NCBI GenBank assembly: GCA_003833135.1
Contig: QZLH01000114.1
Coordinates: 94,128-158,127, forward strand
Length of the DNA stretch: 64,000 nucleotides
Reading direction: 5' to 3'
Origin: Oehlia diaphana
Lineage: Eukaryota; Glomeromycota; Glomeromycetes; Glomerales; Glomeraceae
The position numbers and the translations under genes were made by a program. Positions 45,296-58,028 of the stretch are shown here, in pieces. How positions within the stretch are numbered: position 1 is the stretch's first letter; each line of letters opens with the position of its first letter. Below the pieces are notes generated by a model. The model did not search any database and was not told the origin of the DNA. It worked only from the letters and a program-made list of their open reading frames with translations.

Positions 45296-47207
45296 TTAAT
45301 CCAAAGATGCACGCATTTGAGACTCTGTCAACGGAGTAAAATTATGAATATCAATTCCGCGAGAAAGGATTTCCTCCTCAGCATGAGGAGGTACAAGTTG
45401 GGAAATTAAATCTTCACGGATAGATAGTTCTAATTAAAGAAAAATAATTGTTATTTCACAGAAAAATTAATTCTAGAAAAATTTGGGTTCATACCTTGTG
45501 CTGTGAAATCAAAGAGCTTAGGTAATTCCCTCCCATTTGGAAGTCTTGTTTCTGGATTTCGTAGTTCATCGAAAAATGGATGGCACATTGCTTGGATTGC
45601 TGTTAGTCGGTTTGCTGGTGTATATTCCAATAGACGGGATATAAGATCGATTGCTTCAGGAGGCGTTCTGGCTCTGAAAACCTAAAAGAATACATTTTCT
45701 GCTTGTTAAATAAATAATTTCGCAAAAAATCAAGTATAAAGAATATAATAAAATCACTCACCTTTGAGAATGGATGAGGCTTGATTTGAGGGAATTTATG
45801 TTCCATATAATTTGGATTCATGGTTTTGATTTGCTCCCTTGTCGGCGTTCCCAAAACTTTAATGATTTCAACTAATTGGTCAATTCCACTTTCTCCGGGG
45901 AATAAAGGATGTCCAAGCATTAATTCTGCCATAACACACCCTGTTGACCAAACATCTGTACAATAATTAAGTAAAGACAAATCAAATTTGAATTACATCT
46001 AAAAGAGAATATTTATAATTAAAGAAGGATAAAATAACAATCATTACCAATATTTGTTGTGTAATTTGTTGCGCCAAAGATCAACTCGGGCGCTCTATAA
46101 TATCTTGAACAAATATATGAGACATTTGGTTCACCAGCTACTAAAATTTTTGCACTACCGAAGTCACATAATTTTAATACGCCCGTGGCCGGATTCAGTA
46201 ACAAATTTTGTGGTTTAATGTCACGATGACAGATGCCAAGAGAATGGATATAGGCAAGTGACCGGAAAAGTTGGTACATATAAAGTTTTATGAGAAGCAT
46301 AGGCATTATTTGTTTGTTTTTAGCATACGAACGTGATGCTCTATAAACGGTTTCAGGAACGTATTCAAGTACAAGGTTAAGGTAAACTTCGTCTTTCTAT
46401 ATTTGTTATAAAAGTAATTAGCGACACACACATTTTTATTACAAAGTGATTTTCCGATTAAATTATATACCTTTTCACCATTAGAATAGAAAAAGGACTT
46501 CAAATACACTATATTTGGATGCGATACCAATTTCATAATTTGGAGCTCACGATTCTAGATCAAAATCAAAAAAAAAAAGAAAAGATTATATATAAATATA
46601 AATAATTTATTTATAAAATTGCTTTGTAAAGAATTTTTGACAACATTACCGTTCTTAAAAATAATTAGACATTTGACATTCTTAATTGACAAGTAAATTT
46701 TGAGATGTTCAATTAAATATAGCCTACCTTAAATCGTTTATCCTGAAGTACTTTTTTGATAGCAACTTCATCGCCAGATTTAATTAGTTTTGCTTGATAT
46801 ACAACACCAAAAGATCCATTTCCGACTACTTTTGTGACTGTATAAGCTAATTCGAATTCTTCTGCCGTTTTTCCATCATTGGCAGTTACTTTGAATAACT
46901 TAGGAGGATCATCTAACGAAAGAGGAAACCGGATTAGTATATTACACAAAGCTTTAAAGTTAGCCTTGACAGATTAATTTAAGAGTCAGGTAAAAATATA
47001 TGAAAACAGTACTGTTACCAATAAAATCAGTCTAAAGCGAGAAGTTATTATTCTCTTCGACAAAAATTGGCAGACCATTTCATAAAAAATATAATAATAC
47101 TTACCAACTTTAATTCCATTGATGGGACCGTTCGACATAGTATTGTGTGGTGGCTTTGTTTCTGTTGCGTTATTAACAGCGACCGGTGCGCGACGTTTGT
47201 TTGACAT
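45296..47207 (-). CDS. GSK3: glycogen synthase kinase 3 (shaggy-type) protein kinase
   Basis: Ser/Thr kinase of the GSK3 family (yeast Rim11/Mck1, fission yeast Skp1). Exons (minus): 47207-47105, 46912-46728, 46554-46471, 46396-46048, 45955-45762, 45681-45495 and 45429-45296, total 411 aa, like human GSK3B. Motifs in order: the Gly loop [33 protein letters not shown] (catalytic Lys and alpha-C Glu), the hinge-region [37 protein letters not shown], and the activation loop [17 protein letters not shown] with the autophosphorylated Tyr. The primed-substrate pocket residues (Arg in the RASR region, KIL, SRYY) are kept. The N-terminus before the kinase is only about 45 residues. Neighbour ARA2 lies upstream on the same strand. 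Confidence 0.97.
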
Positions 47208-47455
47208 CTGAACTTCGAAAGATAATTTGAAAAATTGTTTGGATTTATAAGATCAAAATGTCAATGGAAACACATTTTTCCAAATAGAGAATGCTTTGCC
47301 AGTTCCTTTTATTTCGTGTAACTATTTTGGATAATAATAAGCACCTGATTAGTCAGCTGATACTCTCATTTGGGCCAAAGCCGGAAATTTTAAAGAAATG
47401 AATAATTTTATTAAAATTTATTATTAAAAATCACTAGATAAATCATTTAAATAAT

Positions 47456-48648
47456 TCAATGATCTTTTGGAGGAGAATCCCAACTACGATTAAAATGAGG
47501 CTCAAGAATTTGATGGATTTCGTTTAAGATTTTTTTTTCAATTTCCGGAATTGTTTTCTTTCCCTTTTTTCTTGCATGCAATTCTTTAAGAATTGCAATA
47601 GCCTCATCAACTTCACTTGGATTTGATAAACCAATTACAGTACTGGTAATATCATCAAAATCTAAAGCGAATTGAAGTGCCAACTTCGAGATATTCAAAT
47701 TATTTCTGGCTGCAAGCACAGCACTTTGCGTAACAGCATAACGCAAACCAGTTGAAGCTGGGTGCCAATCCGGTGGCTCACTATTACGCAGAAGTCCCAT
47801 GCTAAGTGGTGATGCGTTCATTATATATTGAACTCCAACATACTTAAATTCTTGAATATAGTCGACTAATTTAATGTTATGAAGACAATAATGAGAATAA
47901 GAAAGAATGGCATCAATCGGTTGATCGCGTTCATATTGAAATCGTGCTATTTTCAGAAGCACATCTAGAGGATATCCTATAAATTTGAGAGAATATGAAT
48001 TGATAGGAAACATGTTTATATCCTTTTTTAAATTTGACTTACCGCTTATTCCTACATATCTTATTTTTCCTTGTTCCTTTAAATAAATAAGGTTAATAAT
48101 TTGCACATATCAAATTCCTAAATTTGAATGGAAAATAATTACTTTTAACTTGAATAGTTCGGGCAAAGCCCCTTCAACAACATCTTCGAAATTAACAAAT
48201 TCTACGTCATGCGCGTATACAACATTTAAATAATCTGTGCATAATCGCCTGCAGCTTTCTTTAACACTTTCTTGAGTTCGCTTAGCAGTGTAGTCAAAAT
48301 TTTTCGGTCCATACCGACCTACTTTTGTGAATATGTAATAACTTGAACGAGGGAATTCTTCCTGTAAAGCATGAAAGGCAGAACCAAGGATTTTCTCGCT
48401 ATCCCCGTAATATGGGCTAGTATCAAATGCATTAATACCTAATTATCATTTGAACATCGAAATAAATAAATTGGTAATAACAATTACAAATAGTAATTGA
48501 AATTTGTTAACATAATACCTAACTCGAAAGCTCTTCGAACGGATAGTAACGGCCAGTCTTTTTCAATATGATTATACCGACCACTAAAGACTCCTGCCCC
48601 GAATGTTATTTCTGGAACCTGAAATTTATTAGATTCTTTATCTTCCAT
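47456..48648 (-). CDS. ARA2: aldo-keto reductase, D-arabinose 1-dehydrogenase type
   Basis: Resembles yeast Ara2 and plant L-galactose dehydrogenase, which oxidise D-arabinose or L-galactose to the lactone for (erythro)ascorbate synthesis in the cytosol. Exons (minus): 48648-48519, 48438-48144 (donor about 48143), 48076-48043 and 47976-47456, total 326 aa. The AKR tetrad is visible: Asp in NAFDTSPYYGDSE, Tyr in the same motif, Lys in FTKVGRYG and His in VVYAHDVEF. Later come GKIRYVGISGYPLDVL and NASPLSMGLL, and the cofactor region TSTVIGLSNPSEVDEAI. Exon 3 is only 34 nt. The substrate assignment is by family. Confidence 0.92.
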
Positions 48649-48837
48649 AATAAATTTAGTCGTGAAAAACTAATAAAAATTACTTTATGATGATGCGTTA
48701 TTAATAATTCAAAATTTGATCACAGATGGTTTTTTTTTAAAAAAAAATTTTTAAATAAGATCATCGTGCAGTTATTACGTTTTGTAATTCCCGCAGTTTT
48801 ACATTCTGCAATTTCCTCAAAGTAAAATAGTCGAACA
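48649..48837. promoter_or_regulatory. bidirectional promoter, ARA2 / SZRD1
   Basis: A 189-bp spacer between divergent ATGs, holding a poly-T/poly-A hairpin-like run at about 48729-48752. No clear TATA box. Confidence 0.5.
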
Positions 48838-49716
48838 ATGGGCGACGATCCTTGGGATGATTGGGAAGCTGCTGCTGATGCTGGCGTATGATCTGCTTTT
48901 TGCTCTTTTTACATTACTAAAGCTAACTTTGTTGACCATTAGTAACCAGTTTTTTATTTCCTTTTATTAGTTAGATCCAAAACCTAGTAAAGCTGTTGAT
49001 GAACATGAAAAAAACAAGCAATTATGGCAAGAAGCGTATGAATAATTATGTTACTTATTTCTAATTCGAATATTTTTTAAAGTATCTTGTTATAATTTTT
49101 AATTCGATCACATTTAATTCACATAATAGAAACGCGTACGTACAGCCGGAGATAGTTCGTACAGACACAACACGTACAGAATACGTACCACAAGTATTTA
49201 GTTTATAATTTAGCTAATAGCGTTGTCGATATCCTTGTTTTTAAATGAATCGATCAAATTAACAACATTTTAAAATGATAGCTTCGTATTTTAAAGCGTC
49301 CAAAAAATCCAGGACCAACAACTACTTCTCATACTTTCGCTGGTGAAAATTTCTCCATAAGTTCACTGAAAAAATCTTTAGCAGAACGTGAAGCAAAATA
49401 TAATGTAGCACGACAAAAAATATTCGGTACTAATACTAATTCTGACGATAATAACAACGGAGAAAGCGTAATCACTGGGAGTGAGGGTCAGATTCTTGAT
49501 GACAAAAAGGACATTTTGCAGATAAAGGATGGTAGTAAACTATGGGAAGAAAACATTCATTATCATAAACCAAAATCTATAGGCGAAAAAAGAATTGTTT
49601 CTCCAGCAAATTCACAGTCGGAAGGATCAGATATTATACGGCAACCGAGATCTCCTAATTATGGACAAATGGGTGGATTTAATAGAATGAAAATTATCAA
49701 GAATCAAAAATCTTGA
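48838..49716 (+). CDS. SZRD1: SUZ-domain protein, SZRD1-like
   Basis: Small, mostly disordered protein with a SUZ RNA-binding motif. Exons: 48838-48885, 48971-49035, 49130-49193 and 49297-49716, total 198 aa. The N-terminus MGDDPWDDWEAAADAG matches the acidic/Trp start of SZRD1. The SUZ core SSLKKSLAEREAKYNVARQK followed by IFG matches the family pattern SLAxREAxYAxAR.RI.G. The C-terminal IIRQPRSPNYGQMGGF fits the SUZ-C end (RQPLGPDG..GF). In animals it is poorly characterised; a role in mRNA metabolism is inferred from SUZ. Confidence 0.88.
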
Positions 49717-50011
49717 TGTAAAATAAGCATCAAAAAACTTATGATAAAAGACAGCTAAGTGATTATAAAAAAATTAGAAATATTCAGTAATATTATTTAA
49801 TGCTTTAGAATTCTTGTTGTTCTTGGTTTATTAATTTTCAATGAACTGTTGAGATAGGAAAAAAAGTAAAATAATAGCAACAACAATAATAATCATGTCA
49901 TATCATTCTTTTTTTAATGTAATCATTAATTTTTTTTTTTTTTTTGTAATTTTATCTTATTATATTACAAGTTTTTATTTTCAGATTAATTAAAGTTATA
50001 ATTAGGTGTCA

Positions 50012-51747
50012 TCAATAAAGTGTCGTTTCCGAACGATCTTCGACATTGTCAATCCTTTCTTCGCTACTGCTCCTTCTATCTCCACTTACAATTTGTATAA
50101 TAGGTCCTTCTTTTTGAACTTGTTTGGAATGCGTTATATCTTTTACATCATTCTTTCGACCGCGATCGCTCGATATTGATTCTAAGCTAGTTTCTGAAAC
50201 AGTCCGACTATGTGTGCGGACGTTTGGTGATATTGATTTCTTTTCTTTAGCTGTGGTACGCTTTAACATAGCCGTAAGCAAAGATTTATTATTATTGTTA
50301 ACTGGAGATTTAAGGTGTGAGTTATTCGATGGCGATATCAAAGAAGAATTAGAGAATCCATTATTTGTGGTCATTTGAGTTTCCTGTAACCCTTGAAGAT
50401 TTTCAGTACTCGTGTCATTTCCGGCTCTTTTTATACTTTCTCTCATTGGATTGAAACCCGAAAGCCATTGTGAGGATGACCTTTCCTCTGGATTTTGTGA
50501 TGTATTTGAATATATTTCCTTTAGACGTTCAGAAGCAGAGCTATCACCGGAAGAACCGAGAATACTCTGAACACTAGATAATGTTGTCCTATCAGGGCTC
50601 CGAACTGGGCTGAATGCACCATCTGAATCTTGATGTTTATCAGATAGCACTGTATTAAATGATATAGTACTTATGCTAGGATGAGTTCTTCGTTGTGGTA
50701 AAGAGAGTCTTCTTGTTTCAAACTGAAAGGAACCATGATTATGTTTTGGTCTTGTATTTACACATAACTTGTGAAGTTTTGGATATTTGATACTTGCAGA
50801 TGAGTCTGTTAATCGTTCTTCTGCTGGTAAAAAACTTTCCATCTTATTTAGCGTTTGAAAGATTTCATGTATCATCTTATGAGTTTTTTCCACCTGTTTC
50901 ATAAATACGTTGACTAAAAAATAAAAATCGATTATTTAAAATTCAGTATCGTAGAGAATATGATTAAGATATCTTACCAATGCCCATTTGTTCATAATTA
51001 GCTTTTGCTTGTAATTGAGCAGCAATCACTGTCTGATTTATTTCCGCACAATATGTATCCGCTGATTTGACTGTTTCCATAACTATTCGCTAAAATCATA
51101 TTATATAAATCGAATAGGATGTTTTTAAATTAAAAGGAAAATTCTAAATTTACCTGATCTTCACATATTTCTTCAGCACATTTCTTTATATGTGATTGAT
51201 ATGTTAATGAAAAATTAAACAATGATTCATATCCGAATGATGCTAAAACAGAATATAAATTAGGATAAGTTAAAAATAATATCATAAAATGATATACATA
51301 CGCTCTTTAACTTGATCCGATGATACAGGAGTAGAGCCCCATAATCCACTAAGTGTAAAACTTGTTTCGGGATGAGGTTTAATCAATGGTTCAAACTATA
51401 GTTTGTTAACTTTATTATCAAATTATAGAAAGTAGATGAAATATTTTATAGCAATTTGCAATCTAGATGTTAATTACCTTTGGGATTTTATCCAATTTTG
51501 TAATTTCCTGATCTAAATTATCTTTTTCATAAACTTTACTAACTGTGATAACGCCCTAAATTAATGTGAAATGAGTGTGTATTTCAATGATTATCATACA
51601 TAATGAAATTACCTTTTCAATATCTAGCTGAATTATTTTTGAATGGTTTACTTCCGATCCTTCATTAATAATATCCTGGTTTTCATTTCTTTCTGTTATA
51701 ATTTCATTAGATTGTCCAATTTCGCTTTTTGAAAGATTTTCGCTCAT
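50012..51747 (-). CDS. BORCS5: BORC complex subunit 5 (myrlysin-like) with long C-terminal extension
   Basis: Animal BORCS5 belongs to the BORC complex, which couples lysosomes to Arl8 and kinesin. Exons (minus): 51747-51613, 51555-51478, 51395-51302, 51242-51154, 51089-50978 and 50913-50012, total 469 aa. Matching blocks: GVITVSKVYEKDNL then ITKLDKIPKFEPLIKPH; YQSHIKKCAEEICEDQRIVM; and a coiled coil ending in LNKMESFLPAEERL, the counterpart of LNSMLPEGERL. These cover about residues 45-225. The remaining 245 residues are Ser/Thr/Asn-rich and have no counterpart in the roughly 200-residue animal protein. The N-terminus is MSEN rather than the MG needed for the myristoylation of animal BORCS5, so membrane attachment must differ. 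Confidence 0.82.
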
Positions 51748-52007
51748 TTTTTTTATTGATCAATGCACGAATTGACTTATCAGGGGAGGGGGCTAATTGA
51801 AAAAAAAAAAATCACGTAAAAATGATATAACGAGATTGTAGATCAGATTTATTAGATTTATTAGTAATAAATTCGAAACTATTATCTATTTATGGAAATT
51901 GGTTCACGTGAGGTTTACATAAAATTATTGGTATATATAGACCTCTTGTTTTGTTTTCAAATTTGTAAAACATCTTCTTCCTCTTAGACTACGAATCATT
52001 TTTAAAA
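51748..52007. promoter_or_regulatory. bidirectional promoter, BORCS5 / RS2Z splicing factor
   Basis: A 260-bp spacer. A TATATATAG box at 51932-51940 lies about 70 bp before the splicing factor ATG. A CACGTG E-box-like palindrome lies at 51905-51910. Confidence 0.6.
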
Positions 52008-53300
52008 ATGACTACACCAAGTAAACGTAAGTTAAAATTTTGTTTCACCTTCGTAAAATAAAAATTTTCTTAAAATTTATTAAAAAAAAAAAATATTTAA
52101 ACTTCTAGTTTATATTGGTCATCTTTCTTCAAGAACGGAAAAGCGAGATCTCGAAGAGCTGGTAAGTAACTTAATATTCGTCTGGTTGTTATAAAATATA
52201 TCTTCCCTATTTGATCGCGATATATTTACTTATTATTTTCTTTGTCTTTTCTTTTAATAAAACTTTAGTTCGAACGATATGGAAAAGTATTAAGCGTGGA
52301 TGTGAAGCCCATGGGATATGCATTTGTTGAGTTTGAGGTTAATAATAATGAGTATTAATATGGCTTATGTAGAAAGCTTGGTATGTGTTTGGAATGTCAC
52401 ATTGGTTGCAATTTACACGTCTCTAAAACACGTATTATTCCACCAATGGATCCTTAAAATCAATAGGATCCACGTGATGCTGATGATGCAGTTAAACAAT
52501 TAAATGGATATGAACTAGATGGTGCTCGCATTGCTGTTGAATGGTCACGTCGGTCTGGCGGCCCAGGTAGTGGTTGCTTTTTATGTGGCGGACAAGGTCA
52601 TTGGGCTAGGGAATGTCCTGATGCCAGGGAAAAAGGCATGGATGTTAGGAGCGGCCGATGCTTTCGATGCGGAGAATTAGGCCATTTGGCAAAATATTGC
52701 AGGTATATTATTTGATAAATTTTCTAGAAATTTTTTGTAATATTTGTTTCATTAAAAACGATTTCCCACAGGGGTGGCGGTGATTACGATCGTAGAGGTC
52801 CTTCTCCTAAATACGGCCGGGCTCGTTCTCCATACTACGGTGGACGTGGCGGCTCTTATTATGATGACTATGATCGTTACCGACGTTATTCAAGATCTCC
52901 ACCTTACGGAGGTTCTGGTAGTGGTTCTTACAGTGGAAGAAATCGCTCGAGGAGTCCTTACAGCAGACGTAGTCCGAGCCCTTATTACAATGATTATGGA
53001 AGAAGAAGTCCGAGTCCATATGGGTATGTTTTAGGACGGTGACATTTATGTCACCAGAACTTTACAATCGTTGATTTTATTTTATCCTTTTATTTTCATT
53101 TCTGGAAATTTTTTTCTGGATCACTGGAAATGATAAATGATATCGAACCCGGAGACTTTTGCATGTTATGGAGACTTCGAGGCTTTTTTGTTTTGGAATG
53201 GACAGGAGACTTGCTGACAATTTTTTTTGCTCTTTTGATGTTTTGACACTGGATACATATTTCTGGATCAACTTTTCTTAGGCGTGGAAGAAAATATTAG
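52008..53300 (+). CDS. SR-type splicing factor: RRM, two CCHC zinc knuckles, RS tail
   Basis: Predicted pre-mRNA splicing regulator with the architecture of plant RS2Z proteins; animal SRSF7 has one knuckle. Exons: 52008-52026, 52109-52161, 52269-52337, 52467-52702, 52772-53023 and 53282-53300, total 215 aa. The RRM spans about residues 7-75 ([39 protein letters not shown]). Knuckles: [15 protein letters not shown] and [14 protein letters not shown]. The tail is rich in RSP, RSR, GGR and Tyr repeats. If the final 258-bp intron is retained, translation ends at a TGA at 53040-53042 and, by coincidence, also gives 215 aa; both ends are plausible. Confidence 0.92.
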
Positions 53301-53757
53301 GCATTCTGCTGGACTTACCAAGGGATGCGTTACTCATCGAAAGACTTTTTAATACAGTATGGAATCTTCCTCAAGTTTTTTTTTCGGGATTAGAACTACG
53401 AATGGATCGGATTTTCTTTCTCTCTTTGCAAAATTCGGACTCGGTTACTATATCGGAACTACTACGAATCTCTGAATAATATTAAAGATATATTCATTAT
53501 TTTGTCTTATATATAACTTGTTTCAATATATTCTGATATAATAAATTCGAGGAACTTAAATTTAGAAAATTAATGCAATAACATGCTTTTCTTTGTGTTT
53601 ATAATTACTTTGATAACAATAAAACGTACTTTTTATAAATATATTTAATTCGATTCTTTAATTTATTTAAAGATATACTATTAAACAATAACCGAATCAT
53701 TTTTCTAACAAATAAATAAGTAATTCATTTAATGATCTCTTTTCGTATTTGTAAAAT
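53301..53757. other. convergent 3' spacer
   Basis: A 457-bp spacer between the splicing factor and ETF-QO stop codons, likely the two 3' UTRs. No further gene seen. Confidence 0.6.
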
Positions 53758-56061
53758 TTATGTCATTTCATATTTTGGACCATCTCCGCCTTCGGGTGTT
53801 ACCCAATCGATGTTCTGAGATACATCTTTAATATCACAGGTTTTACAGTGTACACAATTTTGCGAATTAATTTGTAAGCGCTTTTCGCTTGGGTTATTTT
53901 CGTCGTCAACGAATTCATACACACCGGCTTTCATTTAATATAAGAAGCAAAATATAAAAATTATTATGGATTCATTTATACAATAGTAAATGAATAATTA
54001 TTTTGATATACCTGGACAAAATCTTTGTTCAGGTCCACCAAAAATTTTCAGATTTCTTTCAACAGGTATCTTTTTATCTCGAACTCTTAAATGCACAGGT
54101 TGATTTTCTTTATGGAATGTTCCACTTCGAGAAACACTCTCGAGAAGATCAAATGCAACAATACCATCAGGTTTAGGATATTCTATTGGTTTACATTCTC
54201 TATTGTAATGAAGAACGAATTAGCAAATTTTTCAATTAAAAAATAAATAAATTGTTAATTAATTACTTTGCTGGTTTTAAAACAGCATAATCTTCATGAC
54301 GATGTTTAAATGTCCATGGAGCTTTTCCTTTCAGAAACAACATTTCTAGACCAGAATATAAGATAAATCCATATACTCCAAAAGGAGTATTTATTGAAGG
54401 TCTAAAATTTCTCACTTTATATAATTCTTCATATACCCATGAATTCTTAATTGATTCCTCATATGCAGTGAGTGTTATTGGTCCATGTGGTGAATTAGAT
54501 GTAATTGCATCATATGCAGCTTCAGCGGCGAGCATACCAGATTTCATTGCATTGTGTGTTCCCTTTATTTTAGGAAGATTTAAAAATCCGGCGGTACAGC
54601 CAATAAGGGCACCTCCAGGAAAAACTAACTTCGGAATAGACTAAATAAAGTATATTGTAAGGATTCTGAATTTAAACTACAAAAAGATTTCAATGAAGTA
54701 TACCTGATATCCTCCCTCATTAAGAGCTCTTGCCCCATAACAAATAACTTTTCCTCCTTCAAGACATTTTCTGATTGATGGGTGAGTTTTATATCTCTAA
54801 GAAAACGAATTAGTCAAACTGTTATAAAACTTTTTTTTAAAGAAAAAAATTTTACCTGGAATTCTTTATATGGATACAAATATGGATTCTCATAATCTAA
54901 AGAAATTATAAACCCTATTTGTACGATATTATTTTCCATGTGATACATAAAACCTCCACCGTATGTTTTATAGTCTAAAGGCCATCCGGCCGCGTGTAAA
55001 ACATAACCGGGAACATGTTTGGCCGGATCAACTTCCCAAACTTCTTTTATGCCAATTGCATATGTTTGTTGTTGTTTACCTTCACGAAGATTGAATTTTC
55101 TTATCAAGGTTTTAGTAAGCGATCCATGGCAACCTTCGGCAAATAGAGTAACTTTGGCTTGGAACTCCACACCACGTTCAAAATTTTCTTTTGGTTTAAA
55201 ATCTTTATCAAGGCCCATATCGTTTGTAGCAATACCGCGTACACTACCATCCTCGTTATATAAAACCTAAAATGATTCATCATATAAAAATTCAAACCAG
55301 CTATAACGAAAGCTCAATAATTTAATAATGTTGATCATGATCTAACCTCGCTTGCAGCAAAACCAGCATAAACGTCAACTCCAACTTGTTCAGCTTGTTC
55401 TCCTAACCATTTTACAAAATTGTTCAGACTAACAATATAGTTGCCTTTGTTTCTCATCAGTGATGGAAGTGGTCTAAGAGGGATAGATAATTTCTCTGTG
55501 AGGAATCTCATATCATCTTTAAGCACTGGTTGATTTAAAGGTGCTCCCCGTTCTTTCCAATCAGGTAAAAGTTCGTTCAATGCTCTTGGCTCAATAACCG
55601 CACCGGAAAGCGTATGAGCGCCTTCAAAAATTTCGATTATCAGAAATATATATATTATATAAAATAATACTAAGGTACTTGATTAATTTAATAAATTACA
55701 TACCTAATTGACTAGCTTTCTCTATAACTATTACATTAATCTCTTTTCCTTCAACATTTGCTAATTGTTTTAAGCGAATCGCAGCGGATAATCCTGCTGG
55801 ACCAGCTCCAACTATAATAACATCAGTATCAATGACCATACGTTCAGTAGTGAGTCGTGAATCGACTTCTTGGTTCGAGACCGACGCAAAATTTCGAGAG
55901 GAAGAAGTTAGAAAACTTCCATTTGGGGAATTTAGCTTTTTAAGACGAGATAACTGTAAATTCTTATGTAAAAGAGAGGGTTGAGATAAGGTAAACGGAA
56001 TTCTCGCACGAATTGGGAAGCCCGATAAACTGGTAATTCTAGGTAATCGCCAAAAACCCAT
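53758..56061 (-). CDS. ETFDH: electron transfer flavoprotein-ubiquinone oxidoreductase
   Basis: Inner-mitochondrial-membrane FAD and 4Fe-4S enzyme that passes electrons from ETF (fatty-acid and amino-acid oxidation) to ubiquinone; yeast name CIR2. Exons (minus): 56061-55704, 55621-55347, 55266-54856, 54796-54704, 54640-54267, 54199-54012 and 53927-53758, total 622 aa. An Arg/Ser-rich presequence of about 65 residues precedes the FAD fold [19 protein letters not shown]. Then come [18 protein letters not shown], the membrane/quinone region [20 protein letters not shown], and [20 protein letters not shown]. The iron-sulphur cluster Cys are RFCPAGVYE and [12 protein letters not shown]. Complete and ordinary for the family. 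Confidence 0.97.
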
Positions 56062-56212
56062 TACTACAACGTATAATTTTATTTTGTCTTACTAAAGGAT
56101 ATTTATAATTATCTTATCAATCTCATGTATATCGTTAAAGATTTGATTGGATACATCCATCTACAGATTTTAAAAATTATATAGAAAAATATCAAATTGT
56201 AGTTTACGACAA
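56062..56212. promoter_or_regulatory. bidirectional promoter, ETFDH / AKAP7-like
   Basis: Only 151 bp between divergent ATGs. No clear TATA box or named motif seen. Confidence 0.5.
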
Positions 56213-57504
56213 ATGGAAGAGTCTATTCCTAAACCCGCTGAGAATAACAATCAAATTAATAGTAATTCGGCCGAAGAAGAAAATCCTCTGGCCTTCATTT
56301 CAAGTGATTATTTTCTCGGTTCGGAGCCTGAGCTTGCATCAGAAAATAGAAAGAGAAAACGAAAACGCAGAAGCCGTTCTCTTGAAAAAGCAAATAAATT
56401 AACAAAAAATGAAACTATAGATAATAGCAGCGATGAAAACATGATTGGAAAATTCGGTAACAATTTATTGGCTAACGCTACTTTAACTTTAGCAAATGTA
56501 CGTTTCGTAAACAAATTTTTATTTATAAAATAAAGTGTTTAACCCCATCTCTTTTATTTGTAGTCAAGTGTCAAAGTAAAAAAGACTAGACCAAATTATT
56601 TTCTATCCGTTCGTCTTAATTCTAAAGGAATACAAGAAAAATTTAATGAATTTTTCAATTATGTGTCTAAAAAATTCCCGGAATATAACAAAATGCTTAT
56701 AAATCCTCAACAGGTATATTATTCATATTATTCCAATTTTATTTTAACTTAATAATAATTTCTTGGATTTATATAGATACATATTACGCTCTTTGTACTT
56801 CATCTAGGAAATAAAGATAGTATCGGAAACGCAAAGAAGTGTCTATTAACTAGCAAAGATGTAGGTATTTTTATTAAATTATTAACGCACAATTACAATA
56901 TTTTAAATGTCGAATTGCTAATAGCATAATTTACCAGATCATGAAAGACTCTTGTCCAAATTACAAGCTGCCTCTTCATTTCCAAGGAATCGGTATTATA
57001 TATATTTTACTACCTTTTATTCTTTTTCATAAAAAAAAGTCCCGATAATCTTTATTAATTTTCGATTATATATGAACAGATGTATTTAATGGAGGTCGAG
57101 TAGTATATACTACACCAAAGAATAACGATGATTTGGTTGCCTTTACAAAACTTACATATGCTCTTCATGCAAAATTTCAACGAGAAGGCTTCGTAAACAA
57201 TGATATAAAAAAAGAATTTAAACCTCATGTGACACTTATGAAGTTGAGAAGGAAGACAATAATCAAGCATAATGATGGGAAAAAGAAAGAAGTCATTAAA
57301 CGCATTTCACCTGAAGTTTATGAACATTTTAAAGGTAAAAATTTTAAATTATTTAGTTCTATTTACTCAATTCATAAATTAAATCTGTGTTTAATAGGAT
57401 TTGATTTTGGAACTCATTATCTTGAAAGCGTGGAATTGTCCTCAATGCTTTTACCCAAAGGTGACGATGGATATTACGCTAGGTTAGGAAATATAGAATT
57501 TTAA
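56213..57504 (+). CDS. AKAP7: AKAP7-like 2H phosphoesterase family protein
   Basis: Member of the LigT/2H family with the AKAP7 nuclear-signal-domain fold; the animal domain can cleave 2',5'-oligoadenylates, while the natural role elsewhere is unclear. Exons: 56213-56497, 56564-56713, 56777-56860, 56938-56992, 57080-57334 and 57398-57504, total 311 aa. The N-terminal 95 residues are low complexity with a strong basic cluster (KRKRKRRSRS), a likely nuclear signal. The fold then begins at RPNYFLSVRLNSKGI. The two catalytic H-x-T motifs are intact: IHITLFVLHL and KPHVTLMKL. It ends in ESVELSSMLLPKGDDGYY. There is no visible PKA-binding helix, so A-kinase anchoring is not implied; ASCC1-like proteins share this fold but add a KH domain absent here. 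Confidence 0.9.
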
Positions 57505-58028
57505 ATATATATTAGGTATTTTACTTCCGACCACGTATAAGCCCAATTCGATTTGTTCCAGTGTTTTTTATTAAAAATATTTTATTATTTAATATTAAAT
57601 AACCTTGTAATTTAATAAAAAATGAAAAATTAGTATTATAAATTTTTTAATCTTTAGAATTTTTAGAATTGGAATTCTTGCTCATTTACATAAGATAATT
57701 AATTTGTTTGAAACAGTTACAATAGCTATTATAATAGAGATCATCAATTATTGTCCAAATATATAATTAGCAAACCGTGTATAAACTTGCAAAAGTGGCT
57801 CAAAGATAAATCCTTATTCTGATATATCTACCGCGTGATGTCAGCTAGAGATTATGTAAAGTAATATCAGTATCTGAACACAAGCAGCATTCTAAAAATA
57901 ACACGAAATATTGTAAACTGTCTGTCTATTTCTCCTTTTATAGTTATCATTTCGTATAATAAAATATTTTTCATCTTTTTTTTAACTGTGACTACTTAGA
58001 TTATTTAACTTTACAATTTAGTGAGAGA
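57505..58028. other. intergenic spacer, AKAP7-like to Ync13-like (tandem)
   Basis: A 524-bp spacer between two plus-strand genes: the AKAP7-like 3' UTR, then the promoter of the Ync13-like gene. An acceptor-like TTTACAATTTAG lies just before the Ync13-like ATG, hinting at a 5'-UTR intron. Confidence 0.5.

Noticed and set aside
52774..53034. 86-residue hydrophobic ORF
   Set aside because: It is an alternate frame of the RS/Gly-rich tail; the spliced RRM-zinc-knuckle frame explains the sequence.
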